A stretch of DNA of 64,000 bases from Dictyophora rubrovolvata (lineage: Eukaryota > Basidiomycota > Agaricomycetes > Phallales > Phallaceae), in the NCBI GenBank assembly GCA_029959195.1, contig CP114121.1, positions 620,001 through 684,000 on the forward strand, written 5' to 3'. Positions 11,198-24,206 of the stretch are shown one piece after another; positions within the stretch are counted from its first letter, which is position 1; every line of letters starts with the position of its first letter. A program made the position numbers and the translations under genes. Below the pieces are notes generated by a model. It had not been told where the DNA came from, did no database searches, and saw only the letters and a list, made by a program, of their open reading frames with translations.

Positions 11198-13808
11198 TTA
11201 GTTATCAAAAGGAGAAATAGTCAAGGATTCCGTAGGCATTACAGCACTACGTGAACGAGGCGGAGGGGGTGGGAAAGATCCAGCACCACCGCTCAGACTC
11301 AAACTGCTCGATGATCCACCTGTACTTGTCAACCCGATATTGGGAGAAGGGGTACTACGTCTCGGAGGATGAGGTGGAGGTGGTGGCGGTGGCGGTGGAG
11401 GAGCCTTCTTAGCAGATTGTTTTCGAGAAGGCAAAGGCGGTGGTCCGGCGCGAGGTACTGCCGGCTGTCCTGAGGTATTTCCTATTTCAACACGTGAATT
11501 GCTAGGTTGTTTTGGGAGAGATTTGTCTGTTTGTTCTATCTCGAAGGGAGACGAATTGGAGGGTGTGGGCCCGTCAAGCAGGCTAACGTCCTCGTGTTCG
11601 CTCCCGCTATCAGCGTTATCAGCTAGCCTTCTATCTTCCATATGATGGACACCGCCGTACGGAACAAACGGGAACGTCGAAGCTGGTAATGGAGTATGCA
11701 TATTATCGTCCATCGAATTAATAGATGGCTCGTATTCACGGGTACGTAACATCTCCAGCTCGGCACGTTGGGCAATATTTGTCTTTTTGATCGTCCCACC
11801 CTTTCCTCCAGGCAATTCTCCAACTCCGACGAGCGATGTGGATGCGCTCGCATCGCTTTCATTGAACGAAGACAAACGAGGTGTTACGTTGTTCAAGTCA
11901 TCAACTTTCCTGTTCTCGAAAGACGAGTTGTGCGTAATGTCCGATCCAAGACCATGGGTGTCTCGAGATTCGGCGAAAGATGAATTGGATGATGAACCTT
12001 TATTCATACTGAGAGGTCTCTGAGCAGTGTTAAACATACGGCTTAGTGTCCCACCCTTGCGCGAATTGGATGAGTTAGCATTGGTACTTGACCGCGAGTC
12101 CGATTCGACGCTCTTCTGACTCGTGCCATCATCGTCATCATCCCCACTATCATTCTCCAAACTTGCGAAAGCACGCATAGCACTACGATCCTTGTCCTTC
12201 TTCCTTCCTTTCTCTTTCTTCCCACGAGTAGAGCCAGAGAGCCATCCAGTAACACCGCCACCAGACCTTCGAGTTGATTCAGAAGCAGAAGAAGCAATAG
12301 AGGACGCAGCGCTATCGCTTCGCTTACGTCTTGAAGCAGAGCGTCCGCTGGAGTAATGTGCAGTGTTATTTGACGTGACGGAACCCCCAGGAGAGGATGA
12401 CCGTGAGTTGATGGAAGGAGGTTTACTGCCACTGCTTTTACGGCCGAGTTTTGGGGCTTTTCCACCTCTTGAGGATCGACCATCACTTTGAGCCGCGCCC
12501 GTGCTATCGCTTTCTTCACTTCCGGAATCATCTTCGTTCGTGGAGGACTGTCGTTCACCTGTGCGGGAGTTTTCGCGCGAAACAGATGCGATTGTTCGAC
12601 TTTGTTCATGCGAAAATGCATGTGGAACAATACGGGTTGGCGAACCAGGACGTCTTTGAATGACGGATCTTCGCGCAACAGATCGTTGAGATTCTGAACT
12701 TATGTACGGTAGCGGTTTAAGAAGAAAACGCACTCGTCACACCAATCTCCTTCAACTTCGCGCAGCTCGGTTAAACATTGGGCTGTAAACTGTATCTGGT
12801 TATCCAAGAAGCTTGTAAGATCTTTCAGTTGACGAAGTTCATTAGCTTGAATGCGGCGCATGCGTGTCTGGACTTCCGAAGAAGCTTCTTCACTGGAACC
12901 AGAACAGTATGATCCACATTTTCAATATATATATAAGCATGAATTATGTGTACTTACTATCGAAGCTTAGCTTTAACGTGTTCCTCTTCCGCTTCTTTTA
13001 TATCTTTATCCTTCTTCGCTTTAGAGACTTTCGATACAGCAGCGTCATATGTCAATCTGGAATGAATTGATTTAATGAATGATCAAAAAAAGGCGGGGGA
13101 TAGTTCTTACCTTCTCGAATCAAGCTTCTTCCGTAGCATCTCGTAGGCTTCGATATCGCCAAGGAGTTTTTCGAGACTGGATAGATATCGATCTCGCACA
13201 AACGAAGCATATTTTTCTTGTAAAGTGGCAATTTTGCATTGGGCACGTCCGAATTTGGTTAAACATTGACCTAAATTTTTGAACTGAGCAAGGAGATTGT
13301 CATATAATAAGTGGCAGGAGATGATTTACCGAAAGCCGAGTCGCTACCGAACTCTTCTCCGTGGGCTACCATAACGACACCAAGTGCGTCAATAGAGAGC
13401 ATCTTCACGCCTTCTTCGACTTCAGGGTATTCCTTTTTCTTGTGTAGGTATCCGTAATATTCCGAACAGGCCTCTTGTATTCTATGCAATAAACCAATCA
13501 CTACTCGTACACTAAAACAAAAAGAACCGTATACATACCTCTCGATTCCAGCTTTTCGCAGCTCGACATCCTTTTCGAGCTGCTTGAATTCCTCAGTCAC
13601 GGTTGTTTTATCCTTTGTTGAGATTACTTCTTTCCCCCACTGTAAAAGGAAGGGGCTGTCAGTAACAATGCAAAATGTGGTACACATTTAGCGCACCTGG
13701 CGAAGTTTTCCAAGCTAAAGCCAGAAGAAATTGAATACCGATACCGAATCGAATCAAATCAGCGCCTAGCAAATTTGGGAGAAATATATATACCTGTTTA
13801 CTGGCCAT
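11198..13808 (-). CDS. BAR-domain protein with long Ser-rich, polyproline C-terminus
   Basis: The N-terminal part (first about 240 residues, from MASKQ) is an alpha-helical, coiled-coil-rich BAR domain (WGKEVISTKDKT, YYGYLHKKKEYPEVEEGV, LEKLLGDIEAYEMLRKKL). BAR domains dimerise and bind curved membranes, typically in endocytosis and actin control. Exon 2 is only 18 nt (13697-13714). The C-terminal exon adds about 490 low-complexity residues: Ser-rich, basic-acidic patches and a run of ten prolines followed by PPPPPRSR near the end, likely SH3 or profilin ligands. I join the BAR part to the long frame by an intron that starts gtgcgt after GDWCDE and ends at cgaag before TCCGTC. This junction is inferred. 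No SH3 domain is visible in the gene itself. Confidence 0.8.
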
Positions 13809-14350
13809 ATTTGAGTAATGTTATGAAGGGTATTGAAAGAAAAAGAAATAATAAGGTAAAATGGCCTGATTCCATTGTGACGGCGACTGCGTGCCGAGCT
13901 TGCGTCGGGCGCTTGGACGCTTTGGCCCGTCAAACGTCTTGGCAGCCGCAAAAGTTTAAAACACGACCTTTTCCTATATTATCAGATTATTGACTGGTTT
14001 ACAGATCGAAGCTCTCGATATTCTCGGTTTAATGCTTAACCATCGGCGCCTTTTCAATACTCACTTTGAAGCGACAATCCAACGACAATCTGTCTATGTA
14101 GTGTGATCGGCGATGCGCTGCTACTGCTAGTCCAATCAAGAACTGGCTTCCATTTTTAAGAGGACATACAGCTCATTGTTCAGTGCGCTAGTGTGATATA
14201 GGCCAATTTCGAATTATATTGCAATTTGGTTTACGTGTCCTAATGGTTCTAGCCTAACGCCAGTTCACAGCGCCTTTGTATAAATAGTAACAACACTTCG
14301 AATGACCCAGTTCTCGTTCTCGCACCCAAACCAAGCCCGTTTTTACACAC
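13809..14350. promoter_or_regulatory. Divergent promoter region, BAR gene and P450
   Basis: A 542-bp head-to-head spacer. Towards the P450 a TATAAATA (14279-14286) lies 72 nt before its ATG. No obvious TATA on the BAR side. Confidence 0.55.
14279..14286 (+). promoter_or_regulatory. TATA box of P450 at 14351
   Basis: TATAAATA, 72 nt upstream of the start codon, matching the 60-70 nt spacing seen at the other P450 copies here. Confidence 0.55.
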
Positions 14351-16451
14351 ATGAGTAACCTCGTAAATTACTGCGGATTAGTCTTGATCACATTCTCCCT
14401 ATTGTACTGGTTCAAGATACGCATTTGCGTTCCCAAAGGCAAACATGGCTGATTTCACGCTATCGTTCCTTTTTATCCGACTAATGAATTACTCTAGGCT
14501 ATAAACTACCTCCCGGTCCACCCAGGAGGTTTTTGATCGGAAACTTGTTGGATATTCCTCGCCAGAAAGAATGGGAGACATATGATAAATGGTCTAGAAT
14601 ATACGGTTAGTGACATTCGGTGGCAAAATTAACCAGAGAGTGATTCAACGCGCTGCAGGAAACCTAATTTACCTGAATATATGCGGGACCTCCATCCTCC
14701 TTGTCAACTCCCAGAGCCTTACTTCCGAGCTGTTCGACCAACGGGGAGCAATATATTCTGATAGATTTCAATCAACAATGCTTGTCGACCTGTACGCTCA
14801 AATAGTCTTTCCTCGATGTGCTGTTTCACACACGTCCCATGCAGAGTTGACTGGACAACTTTAGTCATGATGCAGCCTAATGAAAAATGGAAACGCCATC
14901 GTTCAATTCTTCATCGATATTTTAGTAAGCCCGCATTGGCGCAATACCGAGGTTTACTGGAGAAGTCTGCAAAGTGCCTTACATGCTTATGCCTTATCTT
15001 AGTTTATTCTCACGTGGTTTAGAAACTTGCTGTGTCAGCTTTATCAAACTCCGGACAAGTTCATGGAGCATTCGAGGCATGCCATTGGAGCGTTTACCAT
15101 GGAGGTATGTACCTTATCATCCAACTAGATCAAAATAGCAGCAATAATCCTTCTAGATGACATATGGAATAGAAACCCTCCCAGAAGGTGACCCTTATAT
15201 TGAATTAGCGGAACGCGCTATGTCAACACTCGGAGAAGTATCTGTACCAGGGGCATACCTAGTTGACTTTTTCCCGGTTTGTACGTCTCATTTTCTTTAT
15301 GTTGCCACTGAGCCTAAACCCCTCTAGTGAAACATGTTCCCTCTTGGATCCCCGGTGCCGGCTTTAAGAAGAAAGCTGAACAATTAAGAGCAGAAATGAA
15401 GGCGATGGCTGATGTACCGTTTGCTGTCGTCCAAAATGCCATTGTACATATGTGTCCACTTATACCGACGCAAAATTCATTACTGACTTTACATAAATAG
15501 AAAGGAGGGAAAGCACCACCTTCGATAATCGGGACCTCTATCGAAGAACAAGTATCTGGAACCTTTGGGGAAGTCGAAGACGAACAGTCTATCCGAGAAA
15601 TAGGAGTTACCATTTATTTGGGTGCAATAGACACCGTATGTTCTATCAGCATTGTTGCTTGTTTGTTCTATTGAGGGTTTCGCAGACGGAGTCAGCAATA
15701 AAGGTGTTCTTTCTGGCTATGCTTCTATATCCAGACGTACAAAGAAAGGCACAGAAGGAATTAGACAGTCTCCTTGGCGAGAGTGCCCTACCATCAATTA
15801 ACCATAGGAAAGATCTTCCTTATGTCGATGCTTTATGTAAAGAAGTCCTACGCTGGCGTCCAGCCGTTCCGCTTGCCTTTCCACATTTGTTGAGAGAAAG
15901 CGACATAATCGGGGAATATTTTATACCGAAGGGTACGATCGTGATAGGAAATACGTGGTGAGTACTTGTATTAACGAGACTCGGAGAACTATTTATGTAA
16001 TGGAATGTTGCGAAAGGTCCCTTTTACAGTCGAAGTCGGCATATGGAGATGACGTCGATAAATTCAACCCGGAACGGTTTCTGAGGCACGGGGTAAATTA
16101 TCCAGATACCGCGTTTGGTTTCGGTCGAAGGTCAGTTTCTTCTTCCTCCTGAGTCTATACCACCATACGAAGACATTCTAGGATATGCCCAGGTCGCCAT
16201 TTGGCCGATGGTATACTTTTCATTATGATCACCTATATCCTTCATACATTCGATATTGTCCCGGAAGGAGAAGAGTTACCAGATCCAGATGCCTTTCTCT
16301 CTGGAATAATTTCGTAGGCTTGTTCGTTTTATCTTTGGTGCATCACCCTAATCAAACAATGTCCAGACATCCAAAGCCTTTCAAGTGCAAATTCGTGCCT
16401 CGCTCTTCACAGTCTATGACTCTTTTGGAACAGTTATCAATGACTAGTTGA
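14351..16451 (+). CDS. Cytochrome P450, copy 4 (intact)
   Basis: Starts MSNLVNYCGLVLITFS (anchor), then FKIRICVPKG and KLPPGPPRRFLIGNLLD. It keeps the 12-exon plan of the neighbouring copies. Motifs: EVLRW, NPERF and FGFGRRICPGR split by an intron; it ends LEQLSMTS. All exons join in frame. Odd point: intron 1 begins GC (CCCAAAG then gcaaac at 14439) and ends at ctctag; homologous introns all start with GT at this same phase-1 position. If the GC-AG intron were not spliced, the anchor would be cut from the enzyme. Closest by eye to copies 1-3. Product about 510 residues; substrate unknown. Confidence 0.87.
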
Positions 16452-17705
16452 GCAGGAGTTTGTGAACATATGTAGCTTGGTTTATGAAGTTTTTGCTTTC
16501 TTCTTTTTCGGTCGCCGATCCGAGGACCGAAGTCGCTGCTGCAACAGAAAACGTGACGAGTTCTGTGGCGGTGTAAAGTCTAGGCAATCAAAAATGAATG
16601 GATCTCACCGGTCACAAGCCCGAGGGCACACCGATACGTTTGCACGGTTTTCCGACAGCGAAGGACGCTGTTTACGGGGTGAGAATGGAGAAGGTTTTCT
16701 TTCTTTCTACACGACCCTGTGCGTGTCCCAAAACAAGTTCGACTTGCCACGTGCTCTCCTTTGGTGAAATCAGCTCCCAGTGGTTTTTCTATGCGGTTTC
16801 ATCTACCGAAACACATCGCGAAATGCCACAGTGTATCAAAAAGAAAATTGTTCGGTTTTTAATTTGCGGACATTAATGTATGTGAAAGTTAGTGAATGCA
16901 GTTCCTGAGGCCGGAGTCCGCTTTACGTATTTCTTCTTGGTAACCGGAGTTTGCCTATTTTTTTCAGGCTCAAGTAACGTGCAATCGGGAATTTTTCAGA
17001 TTTCTGCCAAAGAAACGTTTAGTATTGCACACTGATCCCTACTACGGTATGAGTAAGTTCTTATTTCAAGTACACCCATTTTGGTTAAGACTAAAGCGAG
17101 GCCGATCGATAATTTGGGACGGCTGAATTCTGCATTTACTGCGCTGGTAGCAGAATAATTCATACGCACGCCGGTGGCGTCGAAGAGAAGCCTATTGAAT
17201 CGCTTGCATTTAACCTAATAGCAATTATTGAAGAAATTGACATGGTACACTCACTGGCAAGGTTGCCAGGCGGCGATGCTTGTTTTGACTGTTACTACTA
17301 ACAGTGCTACGCTGGCAGCTGTTTTCGACGGGATTATTTAAAATCCCGGAAGCCAAATATGTTAGTATCATATGCGTTTTGTGAGTTTTCAATCAGTGGC
17401 AAATTGATGAAAGCCTTCGTCCCCAGTTTATTATCTCGTGACGTCTTTTCGTTCCCACTCGGAGATCGCGGGTCGGAGGTGGATTGGGTGCCTTGTGAGA
17501 GTAGTATCCCGCTCATTCTTTTATTATGCACTAAGATATACTAGGACAGGGGCACATAAATTGAATCGGGCGTTGCATGGCTCTCAAGCGGCGCTCATAC
17601 TTTTTGGTTGTATACGAACCGAATTTGCAGGCTCAACGTATATAAAGTCGGCCTCAACCCGAATTTGAGGTCATTCACTCCCAATGATCTGGTAACACCA
17701 TAACA
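16452..17705. other. Spacer between two P450 genes, 1.25 kb
   Basis: Only short unsupported frames. I found no P450 exon remains. The end holds the promoter of the next gene. Confidence 0.45.
17639..17646 (+). promoter_or_regulatory. TATA box of P450 at 17706
   Basis: TATATAAA, 67 nt before the start codon. Confidence 0.55.
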
Positions 17706-19967
17706 ATGAGAACCCCACTCAAGTCCATCTTACTTCCAACTGTTTCCGTCTTCATCTGCATCATCTTTTTATTTCACATCTATTTGCGGAAACGCATTCC
17801 CAAAGGTTTGTTTTTCGTTGCATCCTGATTCTAAAAAAAAGTTTCGAATTCACGGACTATCACGATTCTAGGTTATAGGTTACCACCAGGCCCGGCACCA
17901 CATTTGCTACTCAGAAACATACGAGACTTGCCTGTAAAGCAGGAATTGAAAACCTACGATAAATGGGCGAAAACACACGGTTCGTGGCTCAGACTGCTGT
18001 TATCATTATCTCTTTCACACGCACGTTTACCAATAATGTCATGACCGTAGGTGACCTGGTGTATCTAGATCTTTATGGCACTACACTCCTTTATGTCAAT
18101 TCTTTCAAATTAGCCACCGAACTGATGGATCAGCGAGGGGCGATATATTCAGATCGTTTCAAATCGACCATGTTCTCCGACCTGTAAGCTGTGCACTAAG
18201 ACTCAGGCCCGAAGTTTGAAGAAGCTGATTTTTTAACCGTCCAGTGCTAAATTCGACTGGAGCATACTTTTGATGCAGCCCGATTCGAATGATTGGAAGG
18301 AGCGTCGCCATTATTTTCATAAGACTATAGGAAAGGCTGCCATCGGCAAATACCAGGATGTCTGGGAAAAGAACACGAGGTCAGTACTGTTACCTATCTG
18401 AGTTCTTTCTTTTTTTTTAAACTCATTTAATTTTAGGAAATTGCTCCGACGCCTTTCTCAATCTCCTCATTTATTCTTGGAACACATACGGTATATTGTA
18501 GGCGCAAATATCATGGAGGTATGGCAATTCATCTTTTCGCCCAAGAATTTCGGTTCTTATTTTATTTTTTCTTTGTGTAAGTTTACGTACGGAATTGAGA
18601 TTCATGCCAAGGACGATCCATTTTTAGCCGTGTCCGAAAAGGTGATGGAGCACATGAATCAATTGGTGAAGCCCGGATCTTTCCTAGTCGAAGTGCTTCC
18701 TTTCCGTATGCGGTATTTGCCCCAGTATAGTGGTTTCTTTCGACTAACACTGCCCTTTCGGGTTGGACAGTTAAATATATTCCGTCGTGGCTTCCTGGTG
18801 CTAGCTTCAAACGAATTGCAAATGATTTTAGACGTGGATCAATCATCATGCGCAACAAGCCTTTCGAACTTGCGAAAAGTTCTTTGGTCATTTAGTTTAC
18901 TTCATTCCATCACCGCCCTGATCACTCACTCGGGATATTTTTACGTTTAGGAATCGGGCAGAGCAGCTCCCTCTGTCGTCACCGAGCTACTTCAAAGCTT
19001 GGACGATTTTGGGCGAAACGTCTCCAGCGGAAAGTTTGAAGAGACAATCAAATCAACTGCAGGGGATATCTACATGGCTGCTATCGATACTGTAAGCGAC
19101 TTCTTCGCCTAACTGAACTAAACGAATTTTACTATGGAATGCATAAACAGACCGAAGCTGTAATACAAGTATTCTTCATGGCTATGGTTCTTTACCCGGA
19201 AGCACAAAGAAAAGCTCAAAGAGAATTGAACCAAGTCGTTGGATCAAACGCATTGCCATCACTACGAGATAGACCTAATTTAGCATACATGGATGCCTTG
19301 TATAAAGAAGTCTTACGATGGCATCCTGTCGCCCCTGCAGGTGTACCGCATGTCTTAGCACGGGACGATTTATTTGGCGACTATTTCATCCCTAAAGGGA
19401 CTATGGTCATGCCTAATATTTGGTATGTCCCCCAAGTTGGGCTTATGTAGTATTGGCAAATGTTAGCAAATGACCTCACGGGCGTTGTATGACCTAGGTC
19501 CATTTCGCGTTCTGAAGAGGTGTTTGGAGAAAACACTGATGAATTCCGCCCAGAGAGGTTTCTTGGGGAAGAAGCGACCCTCGACCCCGGGATAGTTTTT
19601 GGGTTTGGAAGAAGGTTTGTATATCATACTAATTTCCTTGCGCTCGGCTTGCCTCAAGGGGGGATAATGAAACTTCTAAACAGAGTTTGCCCTGGCCGTT
19701 ATACTGCCGAGGACGTAGTGTTCATAACAATATCCTCGATATTACACACCTTCGACATCTTGCCTTACGAAACCGAATCTGGTCAACTGGAACTTCCGAA
19801 TGTAGACGCTTTTGAATCAGGAGCCCTTTCGTAAGTCACTTACGTCAATAGTGTCAATCTCACCCAGATTCAACTTATTCTGCTTTCGTTTATTCAATAG
19901 ACGTCCGGAACCTTTCAAATGCCGAATAGTACCAAGATCAGCTGATTTGGGGAACTGGTTGGATTGA
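17706..19967 (+). CDS. Cytochrome P450, copy 5 (intact, diverged)
   Basis: Starts MRTPLKSILLPTVSVF (membrane anchor), then RIPKG, YRLPPGPAPHLLLRN. Intron positions match the other copies. Motifs: AAIDT, the K-helix EVLRWHP, FRPERF, and haem loop FGFGRRVCPGR. It ends SADLGNWLD. All splice junctions read in frame and no stop was found. Differences from copies 1-4 include a longer DSNDWKE segment after the MQP motif and the loss of the usual GN after the proline hinge (LLLRN). Probably an older paralog with its own substrate range. Confidence 0.87.
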
Positions 19968-21450
19968 CTATTTAATCTAGTTCGGATTAAAGATGCTTGG
20001 CGGGCCTCAGGAACTGACATACATATTTCATCACTCACATCATTACTCGGACTGCTCTTATCGTATTCTTATTAAATTGTTATATCTGATTGTATACTAT
20101 CGCAGTATGGCGTAACTGGACCATTCCTTTCCTAGTAGCTTACCACCTTCTTTTATTGATCCAATAAAGCTAGAGTTAGCATCGTGTTGGTTGAGAGGGG
20201 AGTACATATGTAAACATTGAGAGAGCACGTGGTACCGTGTTTGGATCACAAGAATTGTCATTATCTGTCAGATTTTGGGTCCGATTTGGCTTCGCAATGC
20301 GGGAACGTAGTAGGGTAACACTCTGATGTTGGTGTACTGCATTTTAGCAGGATTTGATTTTTGAAGCGACGGAGTTAACTTTCAAGCGAGCCATAAGTAG
20401 CACTGAACCTAAAGGCCACATGATCAGGGATCATGAGCTTGCGCAATGCGAGCTTCCGTCGGAATATGGTACGAAGCTTGTCATTTGAATGATTCCATGT
20501 GCGAATTTGATGTCAAATATGGCGTTGAGTGACAGAGAGAAGACTTGAACCTCGAGGGATCATCCGTGCATATACATTCAGGATAGAATACACGATAGAG
20601 CTGCGTTAGATATATAAGGCATAGATCCTGAAATCATACTGTCAACTGGGTTGCGCATTAGCTTATACCCACTTATTTAGGTCAACGGGCTGTAATAAAG
20701 AGAATCATGGGAAATTTGCTTTAAAACACCGTCCTACCGCGGGGACATGACACCTAACAGTGTCGAAGCTGATACAATACAATGTATTGTACATATAAGG
20801 AAGATCGGAATAAAATAGTCTAAAAAGCCGTTTTATTTGGCGATAGAAAACTGAAAAAGCGACCACCTTCTCTCTTTCGCATGCAGTGACTCGTTCGTCG
20901 TTTCTCATGCTTCTGGGGACATTTAATTGCTTGCCAGCGGCATCAGCCAGTGCTTCACTCGTTAAAGAAAGTTCGCCGAGCGAGGCAATCCGACAAGCCG
21001 CAGTTATTATTCCTTGAAGAGGCTGCGGAAGAGGTTTAGGTTGAAAGGGAACACAAAACGTGTCGTGTAATTTTAATTTTTCCCCACAGTGTGCATGCAG
21101 CGCGCGATAAGCAGTCAGCTATTTTTTGGGCATTGGCACGCTGGTGATTGGCGAAGAGAGATTATAAAATTCCAACTTCGCTGTAGAACTCCTCGCTCTT
21201 TTTGCCAATACAATTCAGTCGAATTTGGATGGAATATGTAGTCATTTAACAGAGTTAATTGTCGCCTCGCAAGAAATTTGAGAATTTACCTTGCGCGAGT
21301 CGCCGGCGCTGTTCGAAACGGATTCCGAGAGAAAGCATCGCTTGCCGGGGCTGTCGGAGTCTGAACTGGATTGTCTAGATCCCCAGGCCGTGATATACAT
21401 AGCATCTGTTATGAATTGTGTCCTATACTCTTTTCCCTCTACTATCTTCA
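19968..21450. other. Intergenic spacer, 1.5 kb
   Basis: Separates the P450 from the kinase gene. No supported gene. A short perfect inverted repeat occurs at 20773-20791. The last 200 bases are the likely kinase promoter and leader. Confidence 0.45.
20773..20791. repeat. 9-bp palindrome
   Basis: tacaataca and tgtattgta flank a single central base. AT-rich, so chance is plausible. Confidence 0.4.
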
Positions 21451-23888
21451 ATGTCCATGGTCGAAGTAGAAGAGTCATCGTCCACGTTCTCCGCCTCATC
21501 CGTGTCGTTGTCGTCGTCGACAACAGCGTCCCCGACTTCCGTCGCAGCGCTCATTGCTCTCAGCCGGAATGCTTCCGTAATTTCTTCGTCATCAAGTAAC
21601 AGCTCATCTTCCTCCCTTCTGCTCAACAATACACAAGCTAGTCGCGTTCGGACGTTTTCATCCCCAAGAGCGTTTCAGCGGACGCGTAAAACAACTCTCC
21701 AAGCACCCACTGGCAATGCACCCGCCCGGAACGACGCTCAAAGTCCCATTAGGAAAGCAGCGAGGAGTGTCACTCCTGGTCCCCGAGTAAGCAGAGACGA
21801 TTTCGAGTTTGGCGAGGTCTTGGGCGAAGGGTCGTACTCCACAGTTAGTTCAACTTCATGTTTTCCATTGATGACTGAGCTGATTAATGTCTGGTAGGTC
21901 ATGAGTGCATTATACCCTCCAACCCAGAAAGCTTATGCTGTCAAAATCATCGACAAGGAGCCGCTCGTCCGGAGAAATATGACTAAAATTGCCGCTATAG
22001 AGCGAAACGCATTGTCTTATATAGCAAATGGCCAGCATTCTGGCATTGTAAAGTTGTATTGGAAATTTCAAGACCAGTGGAGTTGGTGTCAGTACCAGTT
22101 ATGTTTTCTTTTTGTCTCCGTCCACTGGCTAATTTTCACGTTTAGATTTCATCTTGGACTTAATTCCAAATGGCAGTCTACTGTTCTGGATTAGTCGCCT
22201 TGGCTCACTGTCTGCTGCATGTTCGAGAGTCTACGCGGCTCAGATAGTCGATGCCGTGGCGTGGATGCATTCAAAGGGCGTTGTTCATCGTGATTTGAAA
22301 CCCGAAAACATCTTGCTGGACGAGCATATGCGCGTAAAACTGGTCGACTTTGGCAGTGCAAAGCTTTTTGACTTTGAAAAAGAAGGTGAGAGACCATCTG
22401 AGCTATCCGTAAGGCCTACCTATTAATCGGACTGGGTCAGATGACAAGTCTAGTTCGTGGCTTTGTTCTCCTCAATTCACGCCTCCGGAACTTTTGGTTA
22501 GTCGAGTAACATGCAAAAGGTAGTGCATTATTTATTTCTGCATTCCTTTCGATAACAACCCAACTACAGCTCTGATTTTTGGGCCATAGGATGTATACTA
22601 TACCAAATGATTTGTGGACAGCTACCTTTTCAAGGAGCTTCCCATTATTTGATGTGGGTCAACGTCAAGGCGTTGAAGTACGACTTCCCGTACGGATTTG
22701 ATGGCCCCGCCCGAGATCTCGTACAGAAATTTCTTGTCAGTGAATCAGCAACGTCTAAATTTATAATATACTATACTAACTCTTGAGATTGGCCAGACTC
22801 TTGAACCCGAAACACGTCTAGGGGCCGGTCGTCCAGGTAGTCCAAATGACTTGGACGCGCTGCGGGCACATCCTTTTTTCAACCCGGTTTCGTGGGGTAC
22901 GCTGTGGATAGATCCGATTCCACCTCTCGAAGCGGGATTGGTGGTGAAGGAGCCCGCCGAAGATGTAAATATCGAACCGGAAGAACTCAGGAAGCAACAG
23001 AAACAGAACGTGGAAGATTATGCGGCCGAATGGAGAGACGCCTTCCCTTCCTGGAATAATCGGACTGTCGAGGATAGGAATCCGAATATCAGCGGCAGTG
23101 CTGTTATCGAAAGTGATGGCGATGTTAGTTCTTTTTCCGCTCCTTCCATTTTGTCGCATGTCTGATTTGTGCCAACAATGATGATAACTTTTAGAGCTCG
23201 GATTCTGATTCAGTCCCGACTCCTCGCTTTACCAGTCCTCCTTCCTCAATACCCAGTACTCCAGCCCGGCGTCTGAGCGGCTTGCTTGAGACGTTTTCCC
23301 TGACTTCGCGATCCAGAAGATCATCGACGACTACAAAACTGTCTTCCCTTACTTTCCTCAACGACCCGCAGCGCTGGACATCTCTCCTCCGACCTAGTGA
23401 AACAGTTGTATTCTCTTCCTGCGTTCATAAAGGGAACGCGAGCGGCAAACTGTCATTACCAAGACAAATCATGTCATCCGTGTCTGCGACCGGACGTGAT
23501 AAAGGGATTATTAAGGGCAAAGTCAAGCTCCGGCTTCTCGTTTTGACTAAGATGCGGCTTGTGTGCCTGAAAGAGAAAGATGGCGAAGTTGTAATGAAAG
23601 ACGAAGTGCTTCTCGGTTCCAGGGGCGGTGCCTTTGGTGTTCTGGTTGGTGTTGAGAAGAGTGAACAGGGTTTCTGTGTTCAAACTGTTGGTGTCATTCA
23701 TTCTCGTCCCCTTTATTAGTATGCTGACCGGTTTTTGGTCTTAGCCTTTGAAGACCTATTATTATGCGACCGAGGATACCACACTGGCTAGTCGCTGGAT
23801 TAAAGAGATCGAATCTGTTATACCTGTGGATGGAATGAGTTATATGAATCGTACAACCACGCCTGAGCGTACACGTTCGCCGATATGA
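21451..23888 (+). CDS. PDK1-type AGC protein kinase with PH-like C-terminus
   Basis: Phosphoinositide-dependent kinase 1 family (yeast Pkh1/2, fission yeast Ksg1): it phosphorylates activation loops of AGC kinases in growth and sphingolipid signalling. Eight exons join to about 676 residues: 21451-21843, 21898-22087, 22146-22385, 22441-22519, 22570-22735, 22797-23123, 23195-23686, 23745-23888. A Ser-rich N-terminus precedes the kinase domain: GEGSYSTV loop, AVKIID lysine, [14 protein letters not shown]. The C-terminal 190 residues (from about FLNDPQRW to WIKEIES) look like the PDK1 PH domain. Odd point: the activation segment reads [17 protein letters not shown] where PDK1 usually has ANSFVGTAQYVSPELL, so the GT pair is CS; the phosphosite serine position is kept. 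The start is the first ATG after an in-frame stop. Confidence 0.88.
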
Positions 23889-24206
23889 TACCCTAATTTC
23901 TTAATACCCTTTTTCCAATTTCAACAAGTTTTGTGCCTCATGGAACTAATTTATTCAAAAGGTGGATATTCTGTATTCTCTTTACACTATTTTTGCAACA
24001 TTTTTTTTCTCCTTTATCTGCATTCACGTTCAGTCTCTTTGGATGATTGGAGTGTTTTTTTTCTTTATTGTTTGTTCACCAGGCCGAGAGTTTAATTAAA
24101 GGCAATATGCCACGTTGAAAGGTTGTCACATTTGTTATTCATGCTTTTGCTTTGTATTTTTCTTTTCCTTTTCGCGCAACAATATATAATGTACGGGTTA
24201 ATAACA
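23889..24206. other. Convergent spacer, kinase and ILV6
   Basis: T-rich 3' flanks of two converging genes. Nothing else seen. Confidence 0.5.

Noticed and set aside
12043-12678. 211-residue minus-strand frame inside the BAR gene
   Set aside because: It overlaps the Ser-rich exon in another frame; low-complexity sequence keeps it open. The main frame continues to a sensible proline-rich end.
21418-21450. Start of the kinase upstream of 21451
   Set aside because: The open frame extends 11 codons further but has no ATG before an in-frame stop; ATG 21451 is the first.
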